Part shown: one piece after another, positions 7,175 to 14,003 of the stretch
Layout: the number at the start of each line of letters is the position of its first letter
How positions within the stretch are numbered: position 1 is the first letter of the stretch
Source of the DNA: an uncultured Prevotellaceae bacterium
GTDB lineage: Bacteria > Bacteroidota > Bacteroidia > Bacteroidales > Bacteroidaceae
Assembly (NCBI GenBank): GCA_900315105.1
Contig: OMXX01000080.1
Span: forward strand, 1 to 16,975
Direction of reading: 5' to 3'
DNA length: 16,975 nt
Program-made: the position numbers and the translations under genes
Notes under the pieces: model-generated
Seen by the model: the letters and a program-made list of their open reading frames with translations, nothing else
Databases searched by the model: none
Told to the model about the DNA's origin: nothing

Positions 7175-7247
7175 AATTACGAATTACAAATTACCTTTTG
7201 GAATGGAAACGGTTAATTGTTAATTATTAATTGTTAATTGTTAATTT
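7175..7247. repeat. Two heptamer tracts between the LuxR-type and DUF4491 genes
   Basis: AATTACG, AATTACA, AATTACC (7175-7195) form one tract. TTAATTG, TTAATTA, TTAATTG, TTAATTG, TTAATTT (7213-7247) form another, which runs exactly into the stop codon of the LuxR-type gene. Confidence 0.8.
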
Positions 7248-7831
7248 TACAGTTCGCTAACATCTGCCAAGCCATTCATTACTACGTATACAATGATATC
7301 AGCGAGAGAACGGGCGTGAAGCTTGTCCATTATGTTCTTGCGATGGGAGATGACGGTTGCCAGACTGATATTGAGACGGTCGGCTACCTCCTTATTGATG
7401 CAACCCTTGCTCAGAAGTAGTGCAACCTCAATCTCACGTGGAGAGAGAATCAGCTCTGAAGGCTTGTGTGATGGCGGTGGCATTGGCATACTGCCGTGTG
7501 GGCCATGTTGGCTACGATTAAGGGCAAGAATGTCGCGCACGAACTGTTTCTCATCTTGACATATATTGATAGTCTTGACACCTGATATGGTCATATCGCC
7601 ATTTACTAGCACTATGCTTCTTGCTGCCTGTTGGCGGAAGAATTGTGTGTGCTCAAAATATATGCGCGAAGATACGAAGAAATGCACGAACTGGTTTGTC
7701 TCCAGCATTTCCAATTCTTCGAACGTCTGTAGCAGTTTTATTTCTGCTCCAGGTATGATGTCCTCGAGAATAGCCTGCAGACCTATTCCTGTGAGGATAT
7801 TTGGCTCTATGATTGCAAATTGTGGTTGCAT
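7247..7831 (-). CDS. LuxR-type transcriptional regulator with degenerate receiver domain
   Basis: This 194-aa protein has a receiver-like N-terminal half and a C-terminal LuxR/NarL helix-turn-helix (residues 127-190: LSPREIEVALLL, then KEVADRLNISLATVISHRKNIMDKL). It binds DNA in the cytoplasm. The receiver lacks the phosphorylation apparatus: the acidic pair is reduced to one Glu in IIEPN (Glu9), and the segment where the acceptor Asp should follow a beta strand reads HFFVSSRIYF (50-59), with Ser in its place. A linker rich in His, Pro and Met (109-121: HGPHGSMPMPPPS) joins the halves. It is probably not controlled by a standard histidine kinase. It starts 29 bp after the hemolysin III gene with no promoter seen between, so the two are likely co-transcribed. 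Confidence 0.85.
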   Translation of the reverse strand: MQPQFAIIEPNILTGIGLQAILEDIIPGAEIKLLQTFEELEMLETNQFVHFFVSSRIYFEHTQFFRQQAARSIVLVNGDMTISGVKTINICQDEKQFVRDILALNRSQHGPHGSMPMPPPSHKPSELILSPREIEVALLLSKGCINKEVADRLNISLATVISHRKNIMDKLHARSLADIIVYVVMNGLADVSEL

Positions 7832-7860
7832 ATATCTGAATTTTGTGAGTGGGCTTGTAT

Positions 7861-8517
7861 TTATTTAATGATAAGCAAAAGCACCAGAGTCCAGTGTGCC
7901 ATTGCTCCAAGAAGCACGAAAACGTGCCAGATGGGGTGGAAGAATCTCTTGCTGTCGTGTGCGAAGAAATACGTTCCTGCTGAATAGAAAACACCTTCGG
8001 AAAGAAGTACAATAAACTCGATGACATCCAGTTTCGTATATACTTCCGGAGCTATCAATAATATGCTCCATCCCATTGTGAGGTATATTGCGAGTGATAG
8101 CTTTGGGTATTTTCCGAATGCAAAAACCTTATAGAACACACCGCCTATTACGGCAGCCCATTGAAATCCGAAAACAAGCCATCCTGTCCAACCACCAATC
8201 ACACCGACGCATATTGGTGTGTATGAACATGCTATCATCACGTAAATGCTGATGTGGTCGAGGCGTCGTAGTATGTTTTTTGCCATTCCTGGTCTCACCC
8301 AATGGTAAAGAGTACTTGAGAGGAACATCAGGAACATACCAGTAATAAAGAAGATGACGCCGAATGCCATCTGCCAACTTTTTCCTGCTGCTGGCCATAC
8401 CATCCATATAGAAGACAATGCAAAGACTGCTCCTACGAGATGTGTCCATGTGTTGCCTTGCTCGTTGATACCCCAAAACGGCTTGTCAGATACAGATGAG
8501 TTATTTGTATTGTCCAT
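7861..8517 (-). CDS. Hemolysin III / PAQR family integral membrane protein
   Basis: This 218-aa protein has about seven membrane helices and the family hallmarks: WTHLVGA (24-30), SSTLYHW (67-73), RRLDHISIYVMIACSYTP (84-101) and HPIWHVF (194-200). His72, Asp87 and His194/His198 are the predicted metal-binding residues of the PAQR fold. Bacterial members are called hemolysin III or YqfA-like; a hydrolase role on lipids has been proposed for the superfamily, and true haemolysis is doubtful. I place the start at ATG 8517. An upstream in-frame ATG at 8556 falls within the promoter region and would be upstream of the transcript. It likely forms an operon with the LuxR-type gene. Confidence 0.88.
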   Translation of the reverse strand: MDNTNNSSVSDKPFWGINEQGNTWTHLVGAVFALSSIWMVWPAAGKSWQMAFGVIFFITGMFLMFLSSTLYHWVRPGMAKNILRRLDHISIYVMIACSYTPICVGVIGGWTGWLVFGFQWAAVIGGVFYKVFAFGKYPKLSLAIYLTMGWSILLIAPEVYTKLDVIEFIVLLSEGVFYSAGTYFFAHDSKRFFHPIWHVFVLLGAMAHWTLVLLLIIK

Positions 8518-8526
8518 AACAGGATG

Positions 8527-8557
8527 CAAAGATAATATATTTTTTTGTGAATACAAA
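8527..8557 (-). promoter_or_regulatory. Bacteroidetes-type promoter giving an almost leaderless transcript
   Basis: On the minus strand, TTTG (8557-8554), a 19-bp spacer and TATCTTTG (8534-8527). The -7 box ends only nine bases before the ATG at 8517, so the predicted 5' leader is just a few nucleotides. It decides the start of the hemolysin III gene. Confidence 0.72.
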
Positions 8558-8583
8558 AAAATATAAGAAAAATGAAAAATACA

Positions 8584-8630
8584 ATACAGTATTTCCGCGT
8601 ATAGTTCCTACAAGGAAAACGTAATCTGTA
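8584..8630 (-). terminator. Possible terminator after the LytTR gene
   Basis: ATACAG (8584-8589) and CTGTAT (8625-8630) enclose a GTTCC-loop-GGAAAAC hairpin. On the minus strand it is followed by T-rich sequence. The stem is broken by a large internal loop, so this is tentative. Confidence 0.35.
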
Positions 8631-8653
8631 TTTTATAATTCTTCATTTTTTTT

Positions 8654-9421
8654 TCATTTTCCTATCCATTTCTCAACCTCGTTTCTTCTTGTCCTTGAAA
8701 TGATAATCTCCGGTGGATTGTCACCTTTGAGTATTAGTTTTTCTTTGCCGTTGGATAGACGCTCGGTTTCTGTTACCTGTTCAAGTGGTACTATGAATTT
8801 GCGGTTTACACGCATGAATCTCTGTGGATCAAGCTGTAGGGCAAGTTCCTCAAGCGATATGTTGATGGGATATGATGTGTTGTCGAGTAGTTTCAAATAG
8901 GTGTTCTTTTGTTCTGAAACAAAGTATCTTATGCCAGAGACATGTATCATTTTCTCACCTTTGACAGTCTTCACCATGAAACGCTCGCGGAACTTGTTGT
9001 TCCTCTTGCTAAGTGAATGGAAACTAATGGTATTGCGCGATGTGCCTTTAGTTATGGTATTGGCTGCAAACAGGCGCAACGCTTTTTGTAGAGCCGTGTG
9101 TAACTGCTCCTCGTTGATAGGTTTGAGAAGATACGACAGACTATTGTACTCGAAAGCTTTCAGGGCATGATCTTCGTGTGCTGTGATAAAGATGATAGGG
9201 GTATTATCCGGAGCACATGAAAGGGCATCAAAGCTAAGACCGTCGTTTAGCTGTATGTCGGCGATGATGATGTCTGCTTCCGAGTGCGAGAGAAAGAAAA
9301 GGCGTGCTTCTGATACGGTCGGTATCGGACCAATCAGTAGAGCTGACGGCATTATGTCCTCAAGCATGTGCCTGAGTACGTTGTATTGGTGCATCTCATC
9401 CTCAAGAATCAATATCTTCAT
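8654..9421 (-). CDS. LytTR-family response regulator (orphan)
   Basis: This 255-aa two-domain regulator has a CheY-like receiver (residues 1-118) with the acidic pair in LEDE (Glu7/Asp8), acceptor Asp55 in IIIADIQL, Thr80 in FITAH and Lys100 in LLKP. A LytTR DNA-binding domain (about 145-253) follows, containing the typical RFMRVNRKFIVPLEQV block (201-216). The receiver looks fully functional. I place the start at ATG 9421 because MKILILEDE is the normal opening of the receiver; an in-frame ATG at 9502 would add 27 residues unlike any receiver and lies inside the upstream terminator. No LytS-like histidine kinase is next to it: neighbours are an acyl-CoA synthetase upstream and hemolysin III downstream. 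Partner and target genes are unknown. Confidence 0.9.
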   Translation of the reverse strand: MKILILEDEMHQYNVLRHMLEDIMPSALLIGPIPTVSEARLFFLSHSEADIIIADIQLNDGLSFDALSCAPDNTPIIFITAHEDHALKAFEYNSLSYLLKPINEEQLHTALQKALRLFAANTITKGTSRNTISFHSLSKRNNKFRERFMVKTVKGEKMIHVSGIRYFVSEQKNTYLKLLDNTSYPINISLEELALQLDPQRFMRVNRKFIVPLEQVTETERLSNGKEKLILKGDNPPEIIISRTRRNEVEKWIGK

Positions 9422-9451
9422 CTTTGCTTGTTTTGAATTGTAAATCCGCTG

Positions 9452-9459
9452 CAAAGATA
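9452..9459 (-). promoter_or_regulatory. Candidate -7 element for the LytTR gene
   Basis: The minus strand reads TATCTTTG, 30 bp before the ATG. No clear TTTG is found at the expected -33 distance, where the upstream hairpin arm lies, so this is a partial match. Confidence 0.45.
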
Positions 9460-9461
9460 AT

Positions 9462-9502
9462 AAAAAAAGTGAAAAGTGAAGAATTTTCGCTTCACTTTTC
9501 AC
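9462..9502 (-). terminator. Rho-independent terminator of the acyl-CoA synthetase gene
   Basis: GTGAAAAGTGAAG (9469-9481) and CTTCACTTTTCAC (9490-9502) are perfect 13-bp inverted arms around an 8-nt loop. On the minus strand they are followed directly by seven T (9468-9462). The stop codon it serves is about 58 bp upstream. Confidence 0.75.
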
Positions 9503-9565
9503 TCTAAACTTTATTCTCTAATCTCTAAACTCTAACCTCTAACCTCTAATCTCTACCCCTTAAAC
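9496..9565. repeat. Heptamer tract reaching the stop codon of the acyl-CoA synthetase gene
   Basis: Ten successive 7-bp units follow without a phase break: TTTTCAC, TCTAAAC, TTTATTC, TCTAATC, TCTAAAC, TCTAACC, TCTAACC, TCTAATC, TCTACCC, CTTAAAC. The last contains the stop codon (complement of TTA at 9560-9562). Confidence 0.85.
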
Positions 9566-11191
9566 CCTATACAGCAATCCGTTCTTAAGATCTTTTGCCG
9601 CAGTCTCCTTGATTTTCACATGGAGTTTCTTGCCTGTGGCATTGAACGGAATCTGCGGAATGAAACGGTAGAAACGTGGGCGCTTGAAGTTGGCGATGTC
9701 CGGACTCTTCTTGCAGAACTCGTCAAGTTCCTCTGGCGTGAGACTATCGTCATTCTTCACGATATAGGCTGTAACTACCTGACCACGAATCTTATCCGGC
9801 ACGGATGTAACGATACAGTCCTTCACCTTCGGATGAACATTGAGCACAGCTTCTATCTCCGTAGGATAGATGTTTTCTCCTGAAGAGATAATCATGTCAT
9901 CCTTGCGGCCTACGATGGTGATAAACTGATTCTCATCCCATGTGGCGAGGTCGTTAGTGTAGATGAAGCCCTTGTAGTATTTCTTTTCTGTCTCTTCTTC
10001 GTTGTTGAAATACAGGTAAGGCGATTTTGCAGGAGAGCAGATTATAACCTCACCAACCTCGTTACTATCGGTTGGAATAAGCTCATCCGGCTCTGCACGA
10101 TGGTCTTCATAAACCTTTACTACGCGCACGTCATCGTCAACGCATGATGCTCCTGCTGTTCCAGCATTCTCAGGAAGGTCGAATGGGCGTAGGAAGGTGT
10201 TCCAGAATGTCTCCGTAGTACCATATCCGTTATATATGTTCGGGGTGAGAACGCGCTGATAGCGTATGCACGCAGAACGCTCCAACGGACTTCCCATAGT
10301 CACGATGCCCTTGAGAGTCTGAAGGTCGTAGCTTTGACGTTCCTGCTCATCGGCAAGAGCCTCGAGAACTGTAGGTACACCGATGATGAACGTAATCTTG
10401 TATTGCCATATGTACAGAAGTGTATTGAGAGCATCGAAATGGCTCATTATCACCATCGTTGCACCTGCATATAAGGCAGGACCGGGACCTGCACAATGCA
10501 GACCGCCACGATGGAACCAAGGCGTGGTGTTCATGGTCACGTCGCGATAACTCATAGGGAAATGAATCATCACGTCGTGAGCTGACAGGACCTCGTTGAT
10601 AGAGGTCATTGATACGCCCTTGGCACGTCCTGTGGTGCCTGATGTATATAGACGGGTTGTCTCGTCGTAGATGTTATAGCCAGAAGAAGGATCGTAGTAT
10701 TCTGCCGTAGAGGCATTCTTTACGAATTCCTTGTATGATACAACTTCTCCGGCACTTTTGCCATTGGTTACGATAAGTCGCTCCGGCTTATGTCCGCAGA
10801 TGTCGAGAGCCTCGAGAACTGTTTTCTCATTTGTAGAGTCGAAGATGATAACCTTCGGAAGTGAATCCTCGATATTGTCGGCAAGCTCACCGGCACTTAG
10901 ACGGTAGCTTACAGGACAGCAAACGGCTTTGATCTTCTGTGTTGAAACGTATGCAAATGCAAATTCTGGGCAGTTGAGAAGGTCGAGCATTACTACGTCC
11001 TTCTTACCAATGCCTATTGAAACAAGGGAATTCGTGAGGCGGTTAACGTCTTCATTAAATTCGGCGTATGTCCATTTCTTGTTACTTTCCGGATCTATGA
11101 TAGCAAGTTTACGTGAGTATCTGCGAACGTTCCTCATATAACCTTCTATCCAGGTATATCGGCTTTCGAATAATTCTTTGAAATTGTCCAT
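9560..11191 (-). CDS. AMP-dependent acyl-CoA synthetase / ligase
   Basis: This 543-aa ANL-superfamily enzyme activates a carboxylic acid as acyl-AMP and then transfers it to CoA, in the cytoplasm. All core motifs are present: P-loop YTSGTTGRAKG (182-192), NGYGTTE (321-327), TNDLA with Asp414, the hinge GRKDDMIISSGENIYPTEIE (428-447) with Arg429, and the catalytic Lys at NATGKK (521). Length is normal for medium/long-chain fatty acyl-CoA or related synthetases. Asn413 replaces the usual Gly of the TGD triplet, a mild oddity. The acid substrate cannot be read from sequence. It appears monocistronic, with a candidate promoter just upstream and a terminator downstream; it is unrelated to its neighbours by function. 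Confidence 0.9.
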   Translation of the reverse strand: MDNFKELFESRYTWIEGYMRNVRRYSRKLAIIDPESNKKWTYAEFNEDVNRLTNSLVSIGIGKKDVVMLDLLNCPEFAFAYVSTQKIKAVCCPVSYRLSAGELADNIEDSLPKVIIFDSTNEKTVLEALDICGHKPERLIVTNGKSAGEVVSYKEFVKNASTAEYYDPSSGYNIYDETTRLYTSGTTGRAKGVSMTSINEVLSAHDVMIHFPMSYRDVTMNTTPWFHRGGLHCAGPGPALYAGATMVIMSHFDALNTLLYIWQYKITFIIGVPTVLEALADEQERQSYDLQTLKGIVTMGSPLERSACIRYQRVLTPNIYNGYGTTETFWNTFLRPFDLPENAGTAGASCVDDDVRVVKVYEDHRAEPDELIPTDSNEVGEVIICSPAKSPYLYFNNEEETEKKYYKGFIYTNDLATWDENQFITIVGRKDDMIISSGENIYPTEIEAVLNVHPKVKDCIVTSVPDKIRGQVVTAYIVKNDDSLTPEELDEFCKKSPDIANFKRPRFYRFIPQIPFNATGKKLHVKIKETAAKDLKNGLLYRV

Positions 11192-11254
11192 TTCTTTTAT
11201 AATTATGGTGGGGAATTTAGCTGTTTATTACCACCGTTTTTAATTCTTTGAATG

Positions 11255-11285
11255 CAAAGATATTATATAAGGAAATGAAACGAAA
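11255..11285 (-). promoter_or_regulatory. Candidate promoter for the acyl-CoA synthetase gene
   Basis: The minus strand reads TATCTTTG (11262-11255) with a weak TTTCG 18 bp upstream (11285-11281). The leader would be about 60 nt. It sits directly behind the terminator of maeB. Confidence 0.5.
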
Positions 11286-11322
11286 AAAAATCGACAACTC
11301 AATTACTGAATTGTCGATTTTT
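11284..11322 (-). terminator. Rho-independent terminator after maeB
   Basis: TCGACAA (11291-11297) pairs with TTGTCGA (11311-11317), with a further TCA/TGA pairing inside. On the minus strand it is followed by seven T (11290-11284). A T-run on the other side makes it potentially bidirectional. It lies about 190 bp after the maeB stop. Confidence 0.7.
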
Positions 11323-11383
11323 AAGGATGAAACGTCGTGCACAAAAGCTTGTTCTGCGCACAGCGTTATATTGATGTGCAAAA

Positions 11384-11512
11384 GTTTAAAGTGAAGAGTT
11401 AAGAGTGAAGAATTTAAGTTACATTTTATATCTAAAAAAGCGATATAATGTATTAAACTGCAATACAAACTCAAATTCTTCACTTTTCACTCTTCACTCT
11501 TCACTTAGAACT
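11384..11512. repeat. Inverted heptamer element downstream of maeB
   Basis: Units GTTTAAA, GTGAAGA, GTTAAGA, GTGAAGA (11384-11411) are mirrored by CTTCACT, TTTCACT, CTTCACT, CTTCACT, TAGAACT (11478-11512). The arms 11391-11415 and 11473-11497 are complementary over 25 nt with about two mismatches. The right tract ends in the maeB stop codon. The region 11192-11511 holds only this element, the terminator and the promoter; an 88-codon minus-strand open frame across it looks spurious. Confidence 0.75.
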
Positions 11513-13800
11513 TACTTGTTCTTCTTAATCTTCTCTACGTAAGCGTCGATAACGGCAACAGCTGTGATGTTAACGATGTCGCGAACGCTTGAGTCGAAGT
11601 CGGTGAAGTGGATAGGCTTGTTAAGACCCATCTGGATAGGACCGATAACCTCAGTCTCAGGAGAGAACTGCTTGATGAGCTTGTAAGCAGAGTTTGCTGC
11701 GCTCAAAGATGTGAACACCATTGAGTTTACAGTCTCGTTGTGCAGACGGAGGAATGGATACTTCTCATCACGACGATCCTGATCGAGAGCGAGGTCAACA
11801 GTCATCTCACCGTCAATCTTGAGGTCAGGGAACTCTGTCTGAAGCTCTGCAATAGCATCGTGCATCATGCGTGGGGTACCTGACTTGTCAACACCGAAGC
11901 TTGAGAATGAGATACCAGCGATACGTGGCTCGTCATTGAAGAAGCGGATTGTGTCGGCTGTGAGGCGAGCGATATCCTTGATGGTATCCTTGTCTGGTGA
12001 CTGGTTTACGAGGGTATCAGCGATGTAGTAAGTGCCGCGCTTAGAGTTTACGATGTTCATCGTAGCGAAGTGGTTGTACTCTGGACGGATGCCGATAACC
12101 TCCTTGGCACACTTGATAGTGTTAGAGAACTTGGTATATACGCCTGTGATGAATGCGTCAGCGTCGCCTGTCTCAACCATCATCATACCGAAGTAGTTGC
12201 GCTCGAACATCTTGTCGTTTGCCTCCTCGAATGTGTAACCCTCACGCTGGAGCTTGTCAGAGAGAATCTTAGCATAACGCTCACGACGGTCACGCTCACG
12301 GTCATGACGGAGGTTTACGATCTCTACGCCATCAAGGTTGAGCTCGAGTTCCTTTGCCTTCTTCTCAATCATCTCGTCGTTACCGAGAAGGATAGGAGTA
12401 CAGAGACCCTCTTCCTTTGCCTGAACGGCTGCCTTGATCATTGTTGGGTGGAGACCTTCTGCGAATACCACGCGCTGTGGGTGCTTGCGAGCTGTCTCGT
12501 AGAGGTTCTGGGTAACGCTTGTCTCCTGTCCCATACGGCGACGGAGCTTACGCTTGTATGCGTCCCAGTCTGTGATAGGATTACGTGCCACACCGCTATC
12601 CATAGCAGCCTTTGCTACGGCAGCAGAAACCTCTGTGATAAGACGTGGGTCAACTGGCTTTGGAATGAAGTAGTCAGGACCGAATGTGAGGTTGTTCACG
12701 TTGTATGCCTGGTTCACTACGTCAGGAACTGGCTGCTTAGCGAGGTCTGCGATAGCGTGAACGGCAGCAATCTTCATCTCCTCGTTGATGGCGCGAGCGT
12801 TTACGTCGAGGGCACCACGGAAGATGTAAGGGAAGCCGATTACGTTATTGATCTGGTTTGGATAGTCAGAACGGCCAGTTGACATGAGTACGTCAGGGCG
12901 TGCTGCCATAGCATCCTCGTAAGAAATCTCTGGTGTTGGGTTTGCGCAAGCGAACACGATAGGGTTCTTAGCCATAGAGCGGATCATATCCTGAGATACG
13001 ACATTACCCTTTGAAAGGCCGAGGAATACGTCTGCACCTACCATTGCCTCCTCGAGAGTGTGAACGTCGCGACGGTCTGTTGCGAAGAACTTCTTCTGCT
13101 CTGTGAGGTTTGGACGGTCAGATGTGATAACGCCCTTAGAGTCGAGCATGAGTACGTTCTCTCTCTTAGCGCCGAGGGCAATATAGAGCTTTGTACACAT
13201 GATAGCAGCAGCACCTGCGCCTGATACAACGATCTTAACCTCGTCAATCTTCTTGCCTGCAACCTCAAGGGCATTGAGCAGACCTGCAGAAGAGATGATG
13301 GCTGTACCGTGCTGGTCGTCGTGCATTACTGGTATGTCGAGTGACTTCTTGAGGCGATCCTCAATGTAGAAGCACTCAGGAGCCTTGATATCCTCAAGGT
13401 TGATACCGCCGAATGTTGGTGCAATCTTCTCTACAGCCTCGCAGAACTTCTCAGGATCCTTCTCGTCAACCTCGATGTCGAATACGTCAACACCACCGTA
13501 GATCTTGAAGAGAAGTCCCTTACCTTCCATTACTGGCTTGCCTGACATAGCACCTATATCGCCAAGACCGAGCACCGCTGTACCGTTAGAGATTACGGCA
13601 ACGAGGTTACCCTTGTCTGTGTACTTGTAAGCTGCATCTGGTGTTTCCTGAATCTCAAGACATGGGAACGCTACACCCGGAGAATAAGCGAGTGAGAGAT
13701 CTGTCTGAGTGTGGTAAGGCTTTGTTGGCATTACCTCAATCTTTCCTGGACGGCCGGTCTCGTGATACTTGAGAGCAGCCTCTTTAGTGATTTTTACCAT
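11512..13800 (-). CDS. maeB: Malic enzyme with C-terminal phosphotransacetylase-like domain
   Basis: This 762-aa fusion has full length for MaeB. It oxidatively decarboxylates malate to pyruvate and CO2, probably with NADP+, in the cytoplasm. The malic domain carries Tyr39 (LAYSPGVA), Lys94 (MEGKGLLFK), metal ligands Glu136/Asp137 ([11 protein letters not shown]) and Asp162 (HDDQHGTA). The NAD(P) domain carries [10 protein letters not shown] (191-200) and [10 protein letters not shown] (283-292). From about residue 430 a phosphate acetyl/butyryltransferase-like domain follows ([29 protein letters not shown]). In characterised MaeB proteins this domain is regulatory, responding to acetyl-CoA, and is not an active transferase (family knowledge). 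It links the C4-acid and pyruvate pools. The gene is monocistronic; its promoter is not clear, because the upstream region is occupied by a paired-repeat element. Confidence 0.95.
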   Translation of the reverse strand: MVKITKEAALKYHETGRPGKIEVMPTKPYHTQTDLSLAYSPGVAFPCLEIQETPDAAYKYTDKGNLVAVISNGTAVLGLGDIGAMSGKPVMEGKGLLFKIYGGVDVFDIEVDEKDPEKFCEAVEKIAPTFGGINLEDIKAPECFYIEDRLKKSLDIPVMHDDQHGTAIISSAGLLNALEVAGKKIDEVKIVVSGAGAAAIMCTKLYIALGAKRENVLMLDSKGVITSDRPNLTEQKKFFATDRRDVHTLEEAMVGADVFLGLSKGNVVSQDMIRSMAKNPIVFACANPTPEISYEDAMAARPDVLMSTGRSDYPNQINNVIGFPYIFRGALDVNARAINEEMKIAAVHAIADLAKQPVPDVVNQAYNVNNLTFGPDYFIPKPVDPRLITEVSAAVAKAAMDSGVARNPITDWDAYKRKLRRRMGQETSVTQNLYETARKHPQRVVFAEGLHPTMIKAAVQAKEEGLCTPILLGNDEMIEKKAKELELNLDGVEIVNLRHDRERDRRERYAKILSDKLQREGYTFEEANDKMFERNYFGMMMVETGDADAFITGVYTKFSNTIKCAKEVIGIRPEYNHFATMNIVNSKRGTYYIADTLVNQSPDKDTIKDIARLTADTIRFFNDEPRIAGISFSSFGVDKSGTPRMMHDAIAELQTEFPDLKIDGEMTVDLALDQDRRDEKYPFLRLHNETVNSMVFTSLSAANSAYKLIKQFSPETEVIGPIQMGLNKPIHFTDFDSSVRDIVNITAVAVIDAYVEKIKKNK

Positions 13801-13817
13801 AAGAAATTAAATAACAG

Positions 13818-14000
13818 CCCCTCGCCTGTCCTGCGGACATCCTCTCCCCATGGGGCGAGGAGGAAGTATGTATTTCCAATCAAGGGTACTGGTTTTACTT
13901 TTATTGATTTATAATGTTTAATATTCTTGCTCTATAGCGAAAGTGTGTAACTTTTACCTCGCCCCTTGGGGAGAGGATGCCCAATAGGGCAGGTGAGGGG
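13818..14000. repeat. Paired inverted GC-rich repeat element between maeB and radA
   Basis: A 43-bp sequence at 13818-13860 and a 44-bp sequence at 13957-14000 are inverted copies of each other around a 96-bp AT-rich core. Each copy holds two small hairpins: TGTCC/GGACA or TGCCC/GGGCA, and CTC-CCCC/GGGG-GAG. The outer stem differs between copies by a base change on each side that keeps pairing. The whole resembles a small non-autonomous mobile or REP-like element. It fills almost all of the 203-bp gap, in which I see no gene. Confidence 0.75.
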
Positions 14001-14003
14001 CCC

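Noticed and set aside
7247..11191. The LuxR-type regulator and LytTR regulator as one two-component system acting with the acyl-CoA synthetase.
   Set aside because: Promoters and terminators separate the genes, no kinase is present, and adjacency alone does not support a joint system.
11217..11483. An 88-codon minus-strand open frame between maeB and the acyl-CoA synthetase gene.
   Set aside because: It runs through the terminator, the inverted heptamer element and the promoter, and has no recognisable domain or ribosome site.
12070..12882. A 270-codon + strand open frame inside maeB.
   Set aside because: It is the antisense shadow of a highly conserved coding region, with low-complexity Leu/Val/Cys-rich translation and no family match.
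13881..13888. A maeB promoter inside the core of the paired repeat element (minus strand TACCCTTG).
   Set aside because: The -7 box has a mismatch and no -33 element lies at the right distance. The real promoter may be elsewhere in the gap.
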